Source of the DNA: RGIG3009 sp045578425
Lineage (GTDB): Bacteria > Bacillota > Clostridia > Oscillospirales > Acutalibacteraceae
Length of the DNA stretch: 64,000 nt
NCBI GenBank assembly: GCA_045578425.1
Contig: JAZNKF010000023.1
Coordinates: 16,022 to 80,021, forward strand
Direction: 5' to 3'
The notes below the pieces were generated by a model that was not told where the DNA came from, did not search any database, and saw nothing but the letters and a program-made list of their open reading frames with translations. This document shows positions 56,068 to 64,000 of this stretch, one piece after another. Every line of letters begins with the position of its first letter. Positions within the stretch are counted from its first letter, which is position 1. A program made the position numbers and the translations under genes.

Positions 56068-57933
56068 ATGGAAATTTTGAAAAACATTCAAGCCCCGAAT
56101 GACGTACAAAAATTGTCATTTGAACAATTGGACAAGCTGTGCGAAGAATTGCGTCATAAGATTATTGAAACCGTTTCATCAAATGGGGGACACCTTTCGT
56201 CAAATTTGGGTGTAGTGGAACTGACAGTCGCCTTACACAAACAGTTTTCCTTACCTCATGACCGCGTAGTGTGGGACGTTGGACACCAATGCTATTGCCA
56301 CAAACTGCTTACCGGCCGTTTTGAGCATTTTAATACGTTGCGTAAAAACGGTGGTGTTTCCGGTTTCCCTCGTCCGGAGGAAAGCGAATACGATACGTTT
56401 GTTGCGGGTCATAGTTCCACCTCCATTTCAGCGGCTCTCGGTATGGCAAAAGCCAACACCTTGGCAGGCAAAGACGACTATGTGGTTGCGGTTATCGGTG
56501 ACGGTGCCATCACCGGCGGTTTGGCGTATGAAGGATTGTGCAATGCCGGCCGCGATAAAGACCGTTTAATTGTGGTACTTAACGATAATCGTATGTCTAT
56601 CAATCGAAACGTAGGATTTGTCGCTCGTCATTTGGCGAGCTTACGTTCCCGTCCGCGTTATATCAAAGCCAAGAATGATTTTGGTAATGTTTTGGCAGCT
56701 ATCCCGCTTATCGGTAAACCCTTACGTCGTTTGCTGACTTGCGGTAAATTGCATCTTAAACAAGCCGTCTACCATAGCAGCTCCATGTTTGAAGAAATGG
56801 GTTACTACTATTTAGGTCCCGTTAACGGTCACGATTTGCACGATTTAACTTCGGCATTAGAAACTGCCAAACTTTTAAACCGTCCGGTATTACTGCATGT
56901 TGAAACCGTAAAGGGCCAAGGCTATACCCATGCTTTGCGCAATCCGGATGTATATCATGGTGTTTCCGGCTTTAATCCCCAAACAGGGGAAACCGTCAAA
57001 GGTGTTTGTGGTTTTTCGCAAGCGGCAGGAGATTGCTTGTGTGATTTGGCAAAAAATGACGAAAAACTTTGCGTAGTAACCGCTGCCATGACCGACGGCA
57101 CAGGTCTTAAAACCTTTGCCAAGGAATACTCCACACGCTTTTTTGATGTTGGCATTGCGGAGGAACATGCGGTCACTTTTGCCTCCGGTATGGCAACCAA
57201 AGGTTTGCTGCCTGTTTTTGCCGTCTATTCTACTTTCTTGCAACGGTCGTATGACCAATTGCTCAACGATACATCTATTATGAACAACCATATCGTATTG
57301 GCAGTTGACCGCGCCGGCTTGGTGCCGGATGACGGCGAAACACATCAAGGCATATTTGATGTGCCGTTTCTATCTACCATACCGCACACTACCATTTTTG
57401 CACCCTCCACGTTTGAAGAACTAAAACTTCATTTCAAACAAGCTATATATGAAACGGATGGTATCGTAGCCGTACGTTATCCCAAAGGCGGCGAATTTTC
57501 GGGGCTGTTAGGCTATAAACCGACCAAAAAACCGTTCACACATTTCCGCAACCCGCACGCTCGTACCTTGGTGATTACGTATGGACGCCTTTTTTCCAAT
57601 GTCTTACAAGCTGTGCGTAAATTGCAAGAAGATGTACCGTTGTCGGTTTTAAAACTAAACCGAATCCATCCTTTGCCTTCGGAAATCTTTAAGTTGATAG
57701 CGCAATATCAACGTGTTGTGTTTTTCGAGGAAGGTTCTTACAAAGGCGGTGTTGCGTGTCAATTAGGCGCACAGCTGATGGAACGCAAATTCCGCGGTAC
57801 GTATGAAGCGTATGCTATCGATGCCATTGTTCCCGCTTGTTCTGTGGAAGAGGGCTTGCACCATTTTGGTTTGGATGTAAACAGCATGGTAAAAACATTG
57901 CATAAAACAGAGGAGCCAAAACATGTCAAATGA
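56068..57933 (+). CDS. dxs: 1-deoxy-D-xylulose-5-phosphate synthase
   Basis: First enzyme of the MEP isoprenoid pathway: pyruvate plus glyceraldehyde-3-phosphate with thiamine diphosphate. 621 residues. N-terminal SSNLGVVELTVALHKQF, HQCYCHKLLTGR, TPP-binding GDGAITGGLAYEGL with ND at the motif end (LNDNRMSINRNVG), and the pyrimidine domain DVGIAEEHAVTFASGMA. GGACAACAAA lies near the start. Overlaps tlyA by 11 bases. Confidence 0.97.
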   Translation: MEILKNIQAPNDVQKLSFEQLDKLCEELRHKIIETVSSNGGHLSSNLGVVELTVALHKQFSLPHDRVVWDVGHQCYCHKLLTGRFEHFNTLRKNGGVSGFPRPEESEYDTFVAGHSSTSISAALGMAKANTLAGKDDYVVAVIGDGAITGGLAYEGLCNAGRDKDRLIVVLNDNRMSINRNVGFVARHLASLRSRPRYIKAKNDFGNVLAAIPLIGKPLRRLLTCGKLHLKQAVYHSSSMFEEMGYYYLGPVNGHDLHDLTSALETAKLLNRPVLLHVETVKGQGYTHALRNPDVYHGVSGFNPQTGETVKGVCGFSQAAGDCLCDLAKNDEKLCVVTAAMTDGTGLKTFAKEYSTRFFDVGIAEEHAVTFASGMATKGLLPVFAVYSTFLQRSYDQLLNDTSIMNNHIVLAVDRAGLVPDDGETHQGIFDVPFLSTIPHTTIFAPSTFEELKLHFKQAIYETDGIVAVRYPKGGEFSGLLGYKPTKKPFTHFRNPHARTLVITYGRLFSNVLQAVRKLQEDVPLSVLKLNRIHPLPSEIFKLIAQYQRVVFFEEGSYKGGVACQLGAQLMERKFRGTYEAYAIDAIVPACSVEEGLHHFGLDVNSMVKTLHKTEEPKHVK

Positions 57934-58744
57934 GCAACGTTTAGATGCCGTTGTTGTTCAAAAAGGCTATGCTACCGGACGTGATAAAGCCAAAGAGTTG
58001 ATTCGCCTTGGCTCAGTGACTGTAAATGGAGTGACGGCATATAAGCCGTCACAAACCGTGTCTTTCACAGATCTTGTGGAGTGCACAACGGAAATTTTAT
58101 CTTTTGTCGGCAGAGGCGGGTTCAAATTACAGCATGCATTTTCTTTTTTGCCGCCGTTACCGACTGCGTTTGTCGCAATGGACGTTGGCGCTTCTACCGG
58201 TGGGTTTACGCAATGTCTTTTGCAGCACGGTGCTGCAAAAGTATACGCTGTGGATGTCGGTCACGGGCAATTACATCCCTCGTTGTTGTCCGATGAACGG
58301 GTTGTTAATTTGGAAGGCACTGATATTCGTGATACCGTTTACTTAAAAACCATCATTCCCGAACAATCCATCGATATGGTTTCGGTAGACGTTTCTTTTA
58401 TTTCTCTGTGCACGGTATTGCCTTCTATATTACCGTATGTTAAACCAAACGGTTGGCTTGTTCTGCTCATAAAACCGCAGTTTGAAGCGGGGAAAGCAGC
58501 CGTGGGCAAAAACGGTGTGGTGCATGACCGCCGTGAACATTATCGTGTTTTGCGTGAACAGTGTGATAGCTTTATAAAACTGGGACTTTCTTTACGCGCC
58601 TTGACAGCGTCTCCTATTGTTGGTGGAGTCGGACGTCGCGATGGTAATATTGAATATCTTGCCATATTACAAAACAACGATAGTGGTAGTATACTACCGA
58701 ATGTCCGCTTGTTAGTGGATACTGCTTTTTCAGAACTTAAATAG
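57923..58744 (+). CDS. tlyA: TlyA family rRNA 2'-O-methyltransferase (S4-FtsJ)
   Basis: 273 residues: N-terminal S4 RNA-binding domain (RLDAVVVQKGYATGRDKAKE and RLGSVTVNG) and a FtsJ-like methyltransferase with FVGRGGFKLQHAF (catalytic Lys), MDVGASTGGFTQCLLQ (SAM), SVDVSFISL (Asp) and LIKPQFEAGK (Lys). Family members methylate 16S/23S rRNA at 2'-O of cytidine (capreomycin sensitivity); older hemolysin name is doubtful. It overlaps dxs by 11 bases and precedes nadK by 11 bases. Confidence 0.94.
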   Translation: MSNEQRLDAVVVQKGYATGRDKAKELIRLGSVTVNGVTAYKPSQTVSFTDLVECTTEILSFVGRGGFKLQHAFSFLPPLPTAFVAMDVGASTGGFTQCLLQHGAAKVYAVDVGHGQLHPSLLSDERVVNLEGTDIRDTVYLKTIIPEQSIDMVSVDVSFISLCTVLPSILPYVKPNGWLVLLIKPQFEAGKAAVGKNGVVHDRREHYRVLREQCDSFIKLGLSLRALTASPIVGGVGRRDGNIEYLAILQNNDSGSILPNVRLLVDTAFSELK

Positions 58745-58755
58745 GGGGTGTACGT

Positions 58756-59571
58756 ATGAAGATTACGGTGATTCCTAATTTTAATACCATAGACGGTGTC
58801 GCTGTTGCCGAAAAAGTTTGCCATGCTTTGGAAGAATTGTCGGTTACGGTTTTGGTACCGCAAGATAAATCCTTCCCACCAAAAGATTTGGATGATTGTT
58901 TACGCCGATGTGACGTTGCCGTGGCGCTGGGTGGTGACGGGACGATTATTCATTGTGCAAAACGGGCAGCCACTTTTGGCGTGCCGGTCTTGGGTATAAA
59001 CAGCGGCCGTTTGGGTTTTACTGCCGGTTTGGAATCGGGTGAATTGGCGGCACTTTCTCGTTTGATTAGCGGTGAATACACGCTGGAACAACGTATGTTA
59101 TTGGATGTAACGGTTGGCGACCGCACGCTCCATGCTTTAAATGAAGCGGTGGTTTCTCGTGGCGCATTGTCGCGCATGGTCGAAGTGGAAGTTGCCAATC
59201 GTGGTGAACGCGTTTCACTTTACAAAGCCGATGGTGTCATAGTCGCTACACCGACCGGTTCCACGGCATATTCGTTGGCAGCAGGCGGTCCGGTAATTGA
59301 ACCATCGTTGCATTGCCTGTTATTAACACCAATTTGCCCTCATTCGCTGTATACACGTCCTTATTTGTTCAATGCGGACTCGGCGCTTTCTTTAACTCCC
59401 ATAACCGATACGCCTGTTTTCTTGACAGTAGATGGGGAAGAAGCGATTGAAATCAAGGTAGGCGAAAGTGTACACGTGGCGCGTTCAAAAACACAGGCCT
59501 CTTTAATTCGCTTGATACACAAACCGTTTTACGAAGTGTTGCATGAAAAACTCATGCACAGAAAGGATTAA
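58756..59571 (+). CDS. nadK: NAD kinase
   Basis: Phosphorylates NAD to NADP. 271 residues. The family motif GGDGTIIHCAKRA is at about 57-69; NSGRLGFTAGLESGE and ATPTGSTAYSLAAGGPVI complete the signature, as does LTPICPHSLYTRPYLF. AGGGGGTGTACGT lies upstream of ATG 58756. Followed closely by argR (4 bases) in the classical order. Confidence 0.97.
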   Translation: MKITVIPNFNTIDGVAVAEKVCHALEELSVTVLVPQDKSFPPKDLDDCLRRCDVAVALGGDGTIIHCAKRAATFGVPVLGINSGRLGFTAGLESGELAALSRLISGEYTLEQRMLLDVTVGDRTLHALNEAVVSRGALSRMVEVEVANRGERVSLYKADGVIVATPTGSTAYSLAAGGPVIEPSLHCLLLTPICPHSLYTRPYLFNADSALSLTPITDTPVFLTVDGEEAIEIKVGESVHVARSKTQASLIRLIHKPFYEVLHEKLMHRKD

Positions 59572-59575
59572 CGTC

Positions 59576-60034
59576 ATGAAAATTAAACGCCAATCCAAAA
59601 TTTTAGAAATCATCCAAAGCCAAGTCATCGAAACGCAAGACGATTTGTTGGCAGCATTGGAAGAAAACGGTTTTGCAGTCACACAAGCCACCGTTTCTCG
59701 CGATATCAAAGAATTACGCTTGATAAAAACGTTGGATAACAACGGCTCCTATCGCTACGCGACTGTTAACACCGATAGCGAACGTCCTTCCGGTCGTTTT
59801 CACTCTATTTTCCAAGAAGCGGTACGAAGCATTGACTTTGCTTGCAATCTGGTAGTTGTCAAATGCTTGCCCGGTATGGCACAAGCCGCGTGTGCTGCTA
59901 TGGATTCTTTGCATTTTCCTTCGGTTGTCGGTACCCTTGGTGGGGATGATACGTTCATTTGTATTACGAAAAACAGTGAAGATGCTGTTGGCTTGGTGGA
60001 AGAATTAAAAAAATTGCAACGTCAAGGAGAATAA
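59576..60034 (+). CDS. argR: Arginine repressor ArgR/AhrC
   Basis: 152 residues. N-terminal winged helix (KIKRQSKILEIIQSQVIETQ; VTQATVSRDIKELRL), C-terminal arginine-binding oligomerisation domain with LVVVKCLPGMAQAACAAMDS and VGTLGGDDTFICI. In Firmicutes it represses arginine synthesis and activates catabolism. ATG 59576 (GAAAGGA upstream) is chosen; an in-frame ATG at 59543 overlaps nadK. Confidence 0.96.
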   Translation: MKIKRQSKILEIIQSQVIETQDDLLAALEENGFAVTQATVSRDIKELRLIKTLDNNGSYRYATVNTDSERPSGRFHSIFQEAVRSIDFACNLVVVKCLPGMAQAACAAMDSLHFPSVVGTLGGDDTFICITKNSEDAVGLVEELKKLQRQGE

Positions 60035-60037
60035 ACT

Positions 60038-61714
60038 GTGCTGGAATGTTTACACATTGAAAACATTGCCGTCATTGAACGGGCAGATATTCAATTTCGT
60101 ACAGGATTTACAGCATTAACCGGCGAAACCGGTGCCGGTAAATCCATCGTTATTGATGCCATTAACGCTGTGTTGGGAGAACGAACACGGCGTGACTTGG
60201 TGCGCACGGGAAGCGATACGGCTCACGTAACCGCACTATTTACCGAACTCTCTGATTGGACGGTAGAACAGCTTAAAAACCTTGGCTATCCACCGGACGA
60301 AGACGGTAATTTGCTCATTGGTCGTACCATTTCTGCCGAGGGAAAAGGATCTTGTACTGTAAACGGTCGCCCTTCTACGGCGGCTTTGTTGCGGGAAATT
60401 GGCAAATTACTGGTTGATTTACACGGCCAGCATGAAAACCAAGCGCTCCTTTCTCCCGAAACGCATTTGACCTATCTGGACCGCTTTGGCAATTTAGAAG
60501 AACAACGCCGTATATATGAAGAGGCATTCCACGCTTGGCGCCAAGTCTGTCGCGAACTGCAACAAGTCGATATTGACGAAGCCGAAAAGGCCCGCCGCAT
60601 AGATTTGTTGCGCTATCAAATCGAAGAAATCGAAGCCGCCAATCTTACCGTAGGAGAAGAGGAAGAAATTGCATCACGGCGAACCATGTATCGCCATGCC
60701 GAAAAAATTGCTTCCCGCCTAACCGAAGCTAAATCATTGCTGTTCGGCAACGATGGCACAGAGGGGGCTTTGTCGCTGGGGGAACAAGCCGTATCCTCAG
60801 TGAGCAGTGCCGCACGGTACATGGAACAAGCCGCCACTGTTTCGGAACAACTGCAAAACGCTTTGTATGAGTTTCAAGCCGCCGCAGATGAAGTCAAAGA
60901 AATTGCGTCTTTGCTGGAATTTGACCCACGCGAAGCGGATGAAGTGGAAAACCGCTTCGAGGTTTTACGGCGCTTGTTTTCAAAATACGGTTCTACGGCA
61001 GAAGAAGTATTGTCTTTTGCCGAAACAGCACGAGAGCAATTGCAACAAATCGAACTGTCCGATGAACATATTCAGCGCTTGACAGAACAAGAACAAAAAC
61101 TACATGCCATCACTTGCAAAGAAGCCGAAATTCTCACTGCAAAACGCCGCGAAACAGCACTTCTTTTCTCAGAAGCGGTCGGCTCACAGTTGACATTTTT
61201 AGATATGCCAAACGTTTCTTTACAAATTGACTGCCACGCGGCACCGCTGTCAGCAACGGGCGCCGATACGGTGGAATTTCTCATGTCTGCTAATATCGGT
61301 GAACCTGCAAAACCTATCATACGCATTGCTTCGGGCGGTGAACTTTCGCGCATTATGTTAGCCATCAAATCGGTGTTGGCAGACGCTGACAAGATAGATA
61401 CACTCATTTTTGATGAAATAGACACCGGTATCAGCGGTAAGGCTGCGCAAAAAGTCGGTATACGTTTGCGTCAAACCGCCGAAAGTAATACTGCCACGCG
61501 CCGCCGTCAAGTACTTTGTGTCACGCACTTGGCACAAATTGCCGCACGTGCCGAACAACATTTTTTGATTAATAAATCCGTAAAAGACGGTCGTACGTAT
61601 ACGCAAGTGACACCCTTATCGGAACAAGAACGCGAACAGGAACTCGCACGAATTATCGGTGGTACCGTAACTCCTGCCAATTTGCAAGCGGCAAAAGAAA
61701 TGCTTCAAAATTAG
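60038..61714 (+). CDS. recN: DNA repair protein RecN
   Basis: SMC-like ATPase of double-strand break repair, 558 residues. P-loop TGETGAGKSIVIDAI at the N-terminus, long coiled-coil arms (about 160-370), ABC signature IASGGELSRIMLAIK and D-loop/Walker B LIFDEIDTGISG at the C-terminus. GTG 60038 with CAAGGAGA upstream. In B. subtilis spoIVB and spo0A follow recN; here a TrpR-like gene follows instead. Confidence 0.97.
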   Translation: MLECLHIENIAVIERADIQFRTGFTALTGETGAGKSIVIDAINAVLGERTRRDLVRTGSDTAHVTALFTELSDWTVEQLKNLGYPPDEDGNLLIGRTISAEGKGSCTVNGRPSTAALLREIGKLLVDLHGQHENQALLSPETHLTYLDRFGNLEEQRRIYEEAFHAWRQVCRELQQVDIDEAEKARRIDLLRYQIEEIEAANLTVGEEEEIASRRTMYRHAEKIASRLTEAKSLLFGNDGTEGALSLGEQAVSSVSSAARYMEQAATVSEQLQNALYEFQAAADEVKEIASLLEFDPREADEVENRFEVLRRLFSKYGSTAEEVLSFAETAREQLQQIELSDEHIQRLTEQEQKLHAITCKEAEILTAKRRETALLFSEAVGSQLTFLDMPNVSLQIDCHAAPLSATGADTVEFLMSANIGEPAKPIIRIASGGELSRIMLAIKSVLADADKIDTLIFDEIDTGISGKAAQKVGIRLRQTAESNTATRRRQVLCVTHLAQIAARAEQHFLINKSVKDGRTYTQVTPLSEQEREQELARIIGGTVTPANLQAAKEMLQN

Positions 61715-61716
61715 TC

Positions 61717-61745
61717 TTTACTTTTACACTTTATTGTGCTACAAT
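61717..61745 (+). promoter_or_regulatory. Probable promoter of the TrpR-like gene
   Basis: TTTACT (61717-61722) and TACAAT (61740-61745) are 17 bases apart, 33 bases before the start codon, directly after recN. Ribosome site TAGGAGAGA follows. Confidence 0.6.
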
Positions 61746-61777
61746 GTAAAAAAGTGATAAGTAGGAGAGAACGAATC

Positions 61778-62083
61778 ATGAACACAAAAATTCAAGATAA
61801 AGACATCGATTTTTTGTGCGATGCCGTGTTGCAACTCAAAGATCGCGAAGAATGTTATCGTTTTTTTGAGGATTTGTGTACCATTTCGGAATTGAAGGCC
61901 ATGGCACAGCGCATGGCAGTGGCACGTATGCTCAACAAAAAAGAAGTATATACCGATATTGTCAAGCAAACCGGCGCTTCTACTGCTACTATCAGCCGTG
62001 TTAATCGCGCCTTGCAATATGGCTGCGATGCCTATGCGATGGTTTTTGAACGTTTGGAGGCAAAAAAGGAGTCAGATTCGTGA
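61778..62083 (+). CDS. TrpR-like helix-turn-helix protein (YerC/YecD family)
   Basis: 101 residues. Core FLCDAVLQLKDREECYRFFE and MAQRMAVARMLNKKEVYTDI and the helix-turn-helix TGASTATISRVNRALQYG match the TrpR/YerC family. Function in Firmicutes is unclear; not a tryptophan-binding repressor by known binding residues. ATG 61778 (TAGGAGAGA upstream) is chosen over an ATG at 61736. The stop overlaps the next gene's GTG (GTGA). Confidence 0.9.
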   Translation: MNTKIQDKDIDFLCDAVLQLKDREECYRFFEDLCTISELKAMAQRMAVARMLNKKEVYTDIVKQTGASTATISRVNRALQYGCDAYAMVFERLEAKKESDS

Positions 62084-62847
62084 GTGGATATCAAGCCTTC
62101 TCGGAGTTTTATGACCGCTTGATGACGGATGTGGATTATCCGTCCCGTGCCGAATACTTGCTTTCCTTGTTTGAACGCCACGGCACTCGTCCTCAAACGG
62201 TATTGGATGTTGCATGTGGTTCGGGCAGTTTGTGTCAAGAATTTTTACGTTTGGGTGTTGACCCCATCGGTGTGGACGGCTCTGCCGATATGCTGGCAAA
62301 AGCCGGTGAAAAACTTTCGGGTCGTGTTTTGTTGTTGCAACAAGATATGCGAAAGCTCGATTTATACGGAACGGTGGATGGCGCTGTCTGTACCATGGAC
62401 AGTGTCAATCATTTATGTAAAACGAGGGACGTGCTACACTTTTTTGAACGTGTTCGCTTGTTTGTTCAACCGGGTGGTTTGTTCATTTTTGATGTTAATA
62501 CAATTTATAAACACCGTCACGTTTTGGCAAACCAAGTGTTTGTTGCCGAAGAATCCGACGTGTTGTGCGTGTGGCGCAACCGCTTGATTCAAAGTACAAA
62601 CGAAGTAGAAATGTTGTTGGATTTTTTTGCCGAAGAGGAGGACGGTTCCTACACTCGCTTTTGCGATACAGTGCGAGAACGCGCCTATTCTAAGCAAACG
62701 TTGTGTCAGTTGCTTCAAAAAACAGGGTGGGACTGTGTGGCGGTATATGCCGACATGACGTTGGAAGAACCGTCTCCCAACTGTGAACGGCTGGTTTTTG
62801 TTGCACGGAATAATCGTACCGTCGAACAAGCAAAAAACGGAGAATAG
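62080..62847 (+). CDS. SAM-dependent methyltransferase (class I)
   Basis: 255 residues. Motif I is VLDVACGSGSLCQEFLRLG and motif II/III MDSVNHLCKT with GGLFIFDVNTIYKHR. The N-terminus YQAFSEFYDRLMTDVDYPS is typical of a methyltransferase family widespread in Firmicutes with unknown target. GTG 62080 overlaps the previous stop. Followed 14 bases later by hslO. Confidence 0.9.
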   Translation: MSGYQAFSEFYDRLMTDVDYPSRAEYLLSLFERHGTRPQTVLDVACGSGSLCQEFLRLGVDPIGVDGSADMLAKAGEKLSGRVLLLQQDMRKLDLYGTVDGAVCTMDSVNHLCKTRDVLHFFERVRLFVQPGGLFIFDVNTIYKHRHVLANQVFVAEESDVLCVWRNRLIQSTNEVEMLLDFFAEEEDGSYTRFCDTVRERAYSKQTLCQLLQKTGWDCVAVYADMTLEEPSPNCERLVFVARNNRTVEQAKNGE

Positions 62848-62861
62848 AGGTCCTTTCAGTT

Positions 62862-63749
62862 ATGAGTAAAGCCATACGGTGCCTAACCGCCGATGCCACA
62901 GTGATGGCATTGGCAATAGATGCCACGGATATCGTGGCAAAAGCCGAACAAATTCATCAAACGTCTGCGGTGGTTACCGCCGCTTTGGGTCGTTTGTTAA
63001 CCGCCGCGTCCATGATGGGAATCATGCTCAAAAATACAGAAGATTCTGTCACTCTCAAAGTCAACGGTAACGGACCAACCGGTCAACTGATTACTGTGTC
63101 CGATGGTAGGGGAAACGTTCGCGGTTATGCCACTAATCCTGTGGTAGAAATTCCGTTAAAAGAAAACGGAAAACTGGATGTCAGCGGTGCCGTTGGTACC
63201 GAAGGTCTTTTGTACGTACTGCGCGATACGGGTGCCCCTGAACCGTATGTCGGCTGCACACCGTTAGTAACCGGTGAACTCGCCGAGGATATTACCTCGT
63301 ATTACGCAGTCAGCGAGCAAATTCCCACCGTGTGCGCGCTTGGTGTGCTGGTAAATCCGGATTTAACGGTGCGCGCCGCAGGCGGCTTACTTATCCAATT
63401 GTTGCCGTTTTGTCCCGAAGATGTCATTGACCGCTTGGAAAAAAATATTGCCACTTTACCCGCTATGACCGCCATGCTGTCCGAGGGCAAAACTCCCGAA
63501 GATATTGTTGCGCACGCTTTGGCAGGTTTTGAATATAATGTCATAGATACCTATGAACCTGAGTATCACTGTCCTTGCTCAAAAGAACGTGTAGTAAGCG
63601 CATTTACCACCATGCCGGTGGACGAACTGCGCTCCTTGCCGGATGAAACGGGTATGGTAAAAACTACGTGTAGTTTTTGTGATAAGGTTTTCACCTTTAC
63701 AGCTGATGATTTGGAAGAAATTATCCGCAATCGCAAAACAAAAAAATAA
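62862..63749 (+). CDS. hslO: Hsp33 redox chaperone
   Basis: Holdase chaperone activated by oxidation. 295 residues. The C-terminal zinc-binding cysteines are HCPCSKERV and TTCSFCDKVF (C-x-C and C-x-x-C), which release zinc on oxidation. N-terminus has the Hsp33 fold motifs GNGPTGQLITVSDGRG and VRGYATNPVVEIPL. Ribosome site near GAGGTCC is weak. The tRNA promoter begins 24 bases after the stop. Confidence 0.97.
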   Translation: MSKAIRCLTADATVMALAIDATDIVAKAEQIHQTSAVVTAALGRLLTAASMMGIMLKNTEDSVTLKVNGNGPTGQLITVSDGRGNVRGYATNPVVEIPLKENGKLDVSGAVGTEGLLYVLRDTGAPEPYVGCTPLVTGELAEDITSYYAVSEQIPTVCALGVLVNPDLTVRAAGGLLIQLLPFCPEDVIDRLEKNIATLPAMTAMLSEGKTPEDIVAHALAGFEYNVIDTYEPEYHCPCSKERVVSAFTTMPVDELRSLPDETGMVKTTCSFCDKVFTFTADDLEEIIRNRKTKK

Positions 63750-63772
63750 TTTTTAAAAAAGTAAAAAAACAG

Positions 63773-63801
63773 TTGACATTTTGATTGGTATGTAGTATTA
63801 T
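63773..63801 (+). promoter_or_regulatory. Promoter of the tRNA operon
   Basis: TTGACA (63773-63778) and TATTAT (63796-63801) are 17 bases apart, 31 bases before tRNA-Val. Confidence 0.85.
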
Positions 63802-63832
63802 AGACAACGTCGCGAGTGACCGCGATTCCTTT

Positions 63833-63908
63833 GGAAGCATAGCTCAGCTGGTAGAGCACCTGCCTTACAAGCAGGGGGTCACAGGTTCGAGCCCTGTTGT
63901 TTCCACCA
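63833..63908 (+). tRNA. tRNA-Val (anticodon TAC)
   Basis: Cloverleaf: acceptor GGAAGCA/TGTTTCC, D-arm GCTCAGCTGGTAGAGC, anticodon stem CCTGC-CTTACAA-GCAGG with anticodon TAC, T-arm ACAGGTTCGAGCCCTGT, encoded CCA. Reads GTA (and GTG/GTT by wobble). Confidence 0.96.
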
Positions 63909-63914
63909 TTTTGT

Positions 63915-63991
63915 GGCCCGGTAGTTCAGCTGGTTAGAACGCTAGCCTGTCACGCTAGAGGTCGACGGTTCGAGCCCGTTCCGGGTCGCCA
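63915..63991 (+). tRNA. tRNA-Asp (anticodon GTC)
   Basis: Acceptor GGCCCGG/CCGGGTC (one G-T pair), D-arm GTTCAGCTGGTTAGAAC, anticodon loop CTGTCAC with anticodon GTC, T-arm GACGGTTCGAGCCCGTT, discriminator G, encoded CCA. Six bases after tRNA-Val, same operon. Confidence 0.96.
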
Positions 63992-64000
63992 CAAATGCCT

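Noticed and set aside
1..64000. CRISPR arrays, insertion sequences, prophage or integrase genes
   Set aside because: No spaced direct repeats, transposase, integrase or phage structural genes were recognised anywhere in the window.

Overview
The window looks like the chromosome of an endospore-forming Firmicute of the class Clostridia, probably near the Oscillospiraceae/Ruminococcaceae. This is inferred from the sporulation genes (spoIIGA-sigE, sigG, complete spoIIIAA-AH), an alanyl-tRNA synthetase T-box leader, a PPi-type phosphofructokinase, flavin-dependent ThyX and a V-type ATPase. I saw no insertion sequence, phage gene, CRISPR array or plasmid origin.

Layout. 1-4.9 kb: a run of thymidylate and folate genes (thyX cut by the left edge, tmk, DJ-1 family, 5-formyl-THF cyclo-ligase), then mltG and a U32 tRNA-hydroxylation protein. 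4.9-13.5 kb: a class B penicillin-binding protein whose ribosome site lies in a strong hairpin, then a promoter and T-box for alaS, HIT protein, DnaQ-like exonuclease, trkA, trkH. 13.5-14.9 kb: minus-strand lemA and TPM-domain gene. 15.0-17.4 kb: spoIIGA-sigE facing an inverted sigG. 17.6-20.9 kb: an orphan nucleotidyltransferase and ktrB-ktrA. 20.9-27.9 kb: V-type ATPase operon E, DUF2764-like, A, B, D, I, K, in the order known from Chlamydia, spirochaetes and Bacteroidetes.

28.0-44.4 kb: a surface polysaccharide locus. It has an initiating phosphoglycosyl transferase, an aldolase plus 2-hydroxyacid dehydrogenase pair, UDP-GlcNAc dehydrogenase and epimerase homologues (together a route to UDP-GalNAcA), an asparagine-synthase-like amidoligase, five glycosyltransferases, an acyltransferase, an EpsG-type polymerase, a LicD protein and a Wzx flippase. 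Its leucine codon choice (more CTT) and lower GC by eye differ from the flanks, which suggests transfer. It is bounded by strong terminators.

44.4-47.1 kb: tmRNA, lexA with its operator, PPi-phosphofructokinase, and a short structured C-rich transcription unit with no protein that I propose as a small RNA. 47.1-51.9 kb: spoIIIAA-AH. 51.9-62 kb: Asp23, nusB, a TsaD/Kae1-like protein, xseAB, ispA, dxs, tlyA, nadK, argR, recN, a classic Firmicute gene order. The right end has a TrpR-like repressor, a methyltransferase, hslO and two tRNA genes (Val, Asp).

Functional links: potassium uptake (Trk and Ktr) and an ATPase predicted to be Na+-coupled lie close together; sporulation genes fall in two separate clusters; the polysaccharide locus forms one candidate pathway from sugar nucleotide to export. 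All functions are read from protein motifs and gene order without database searches.
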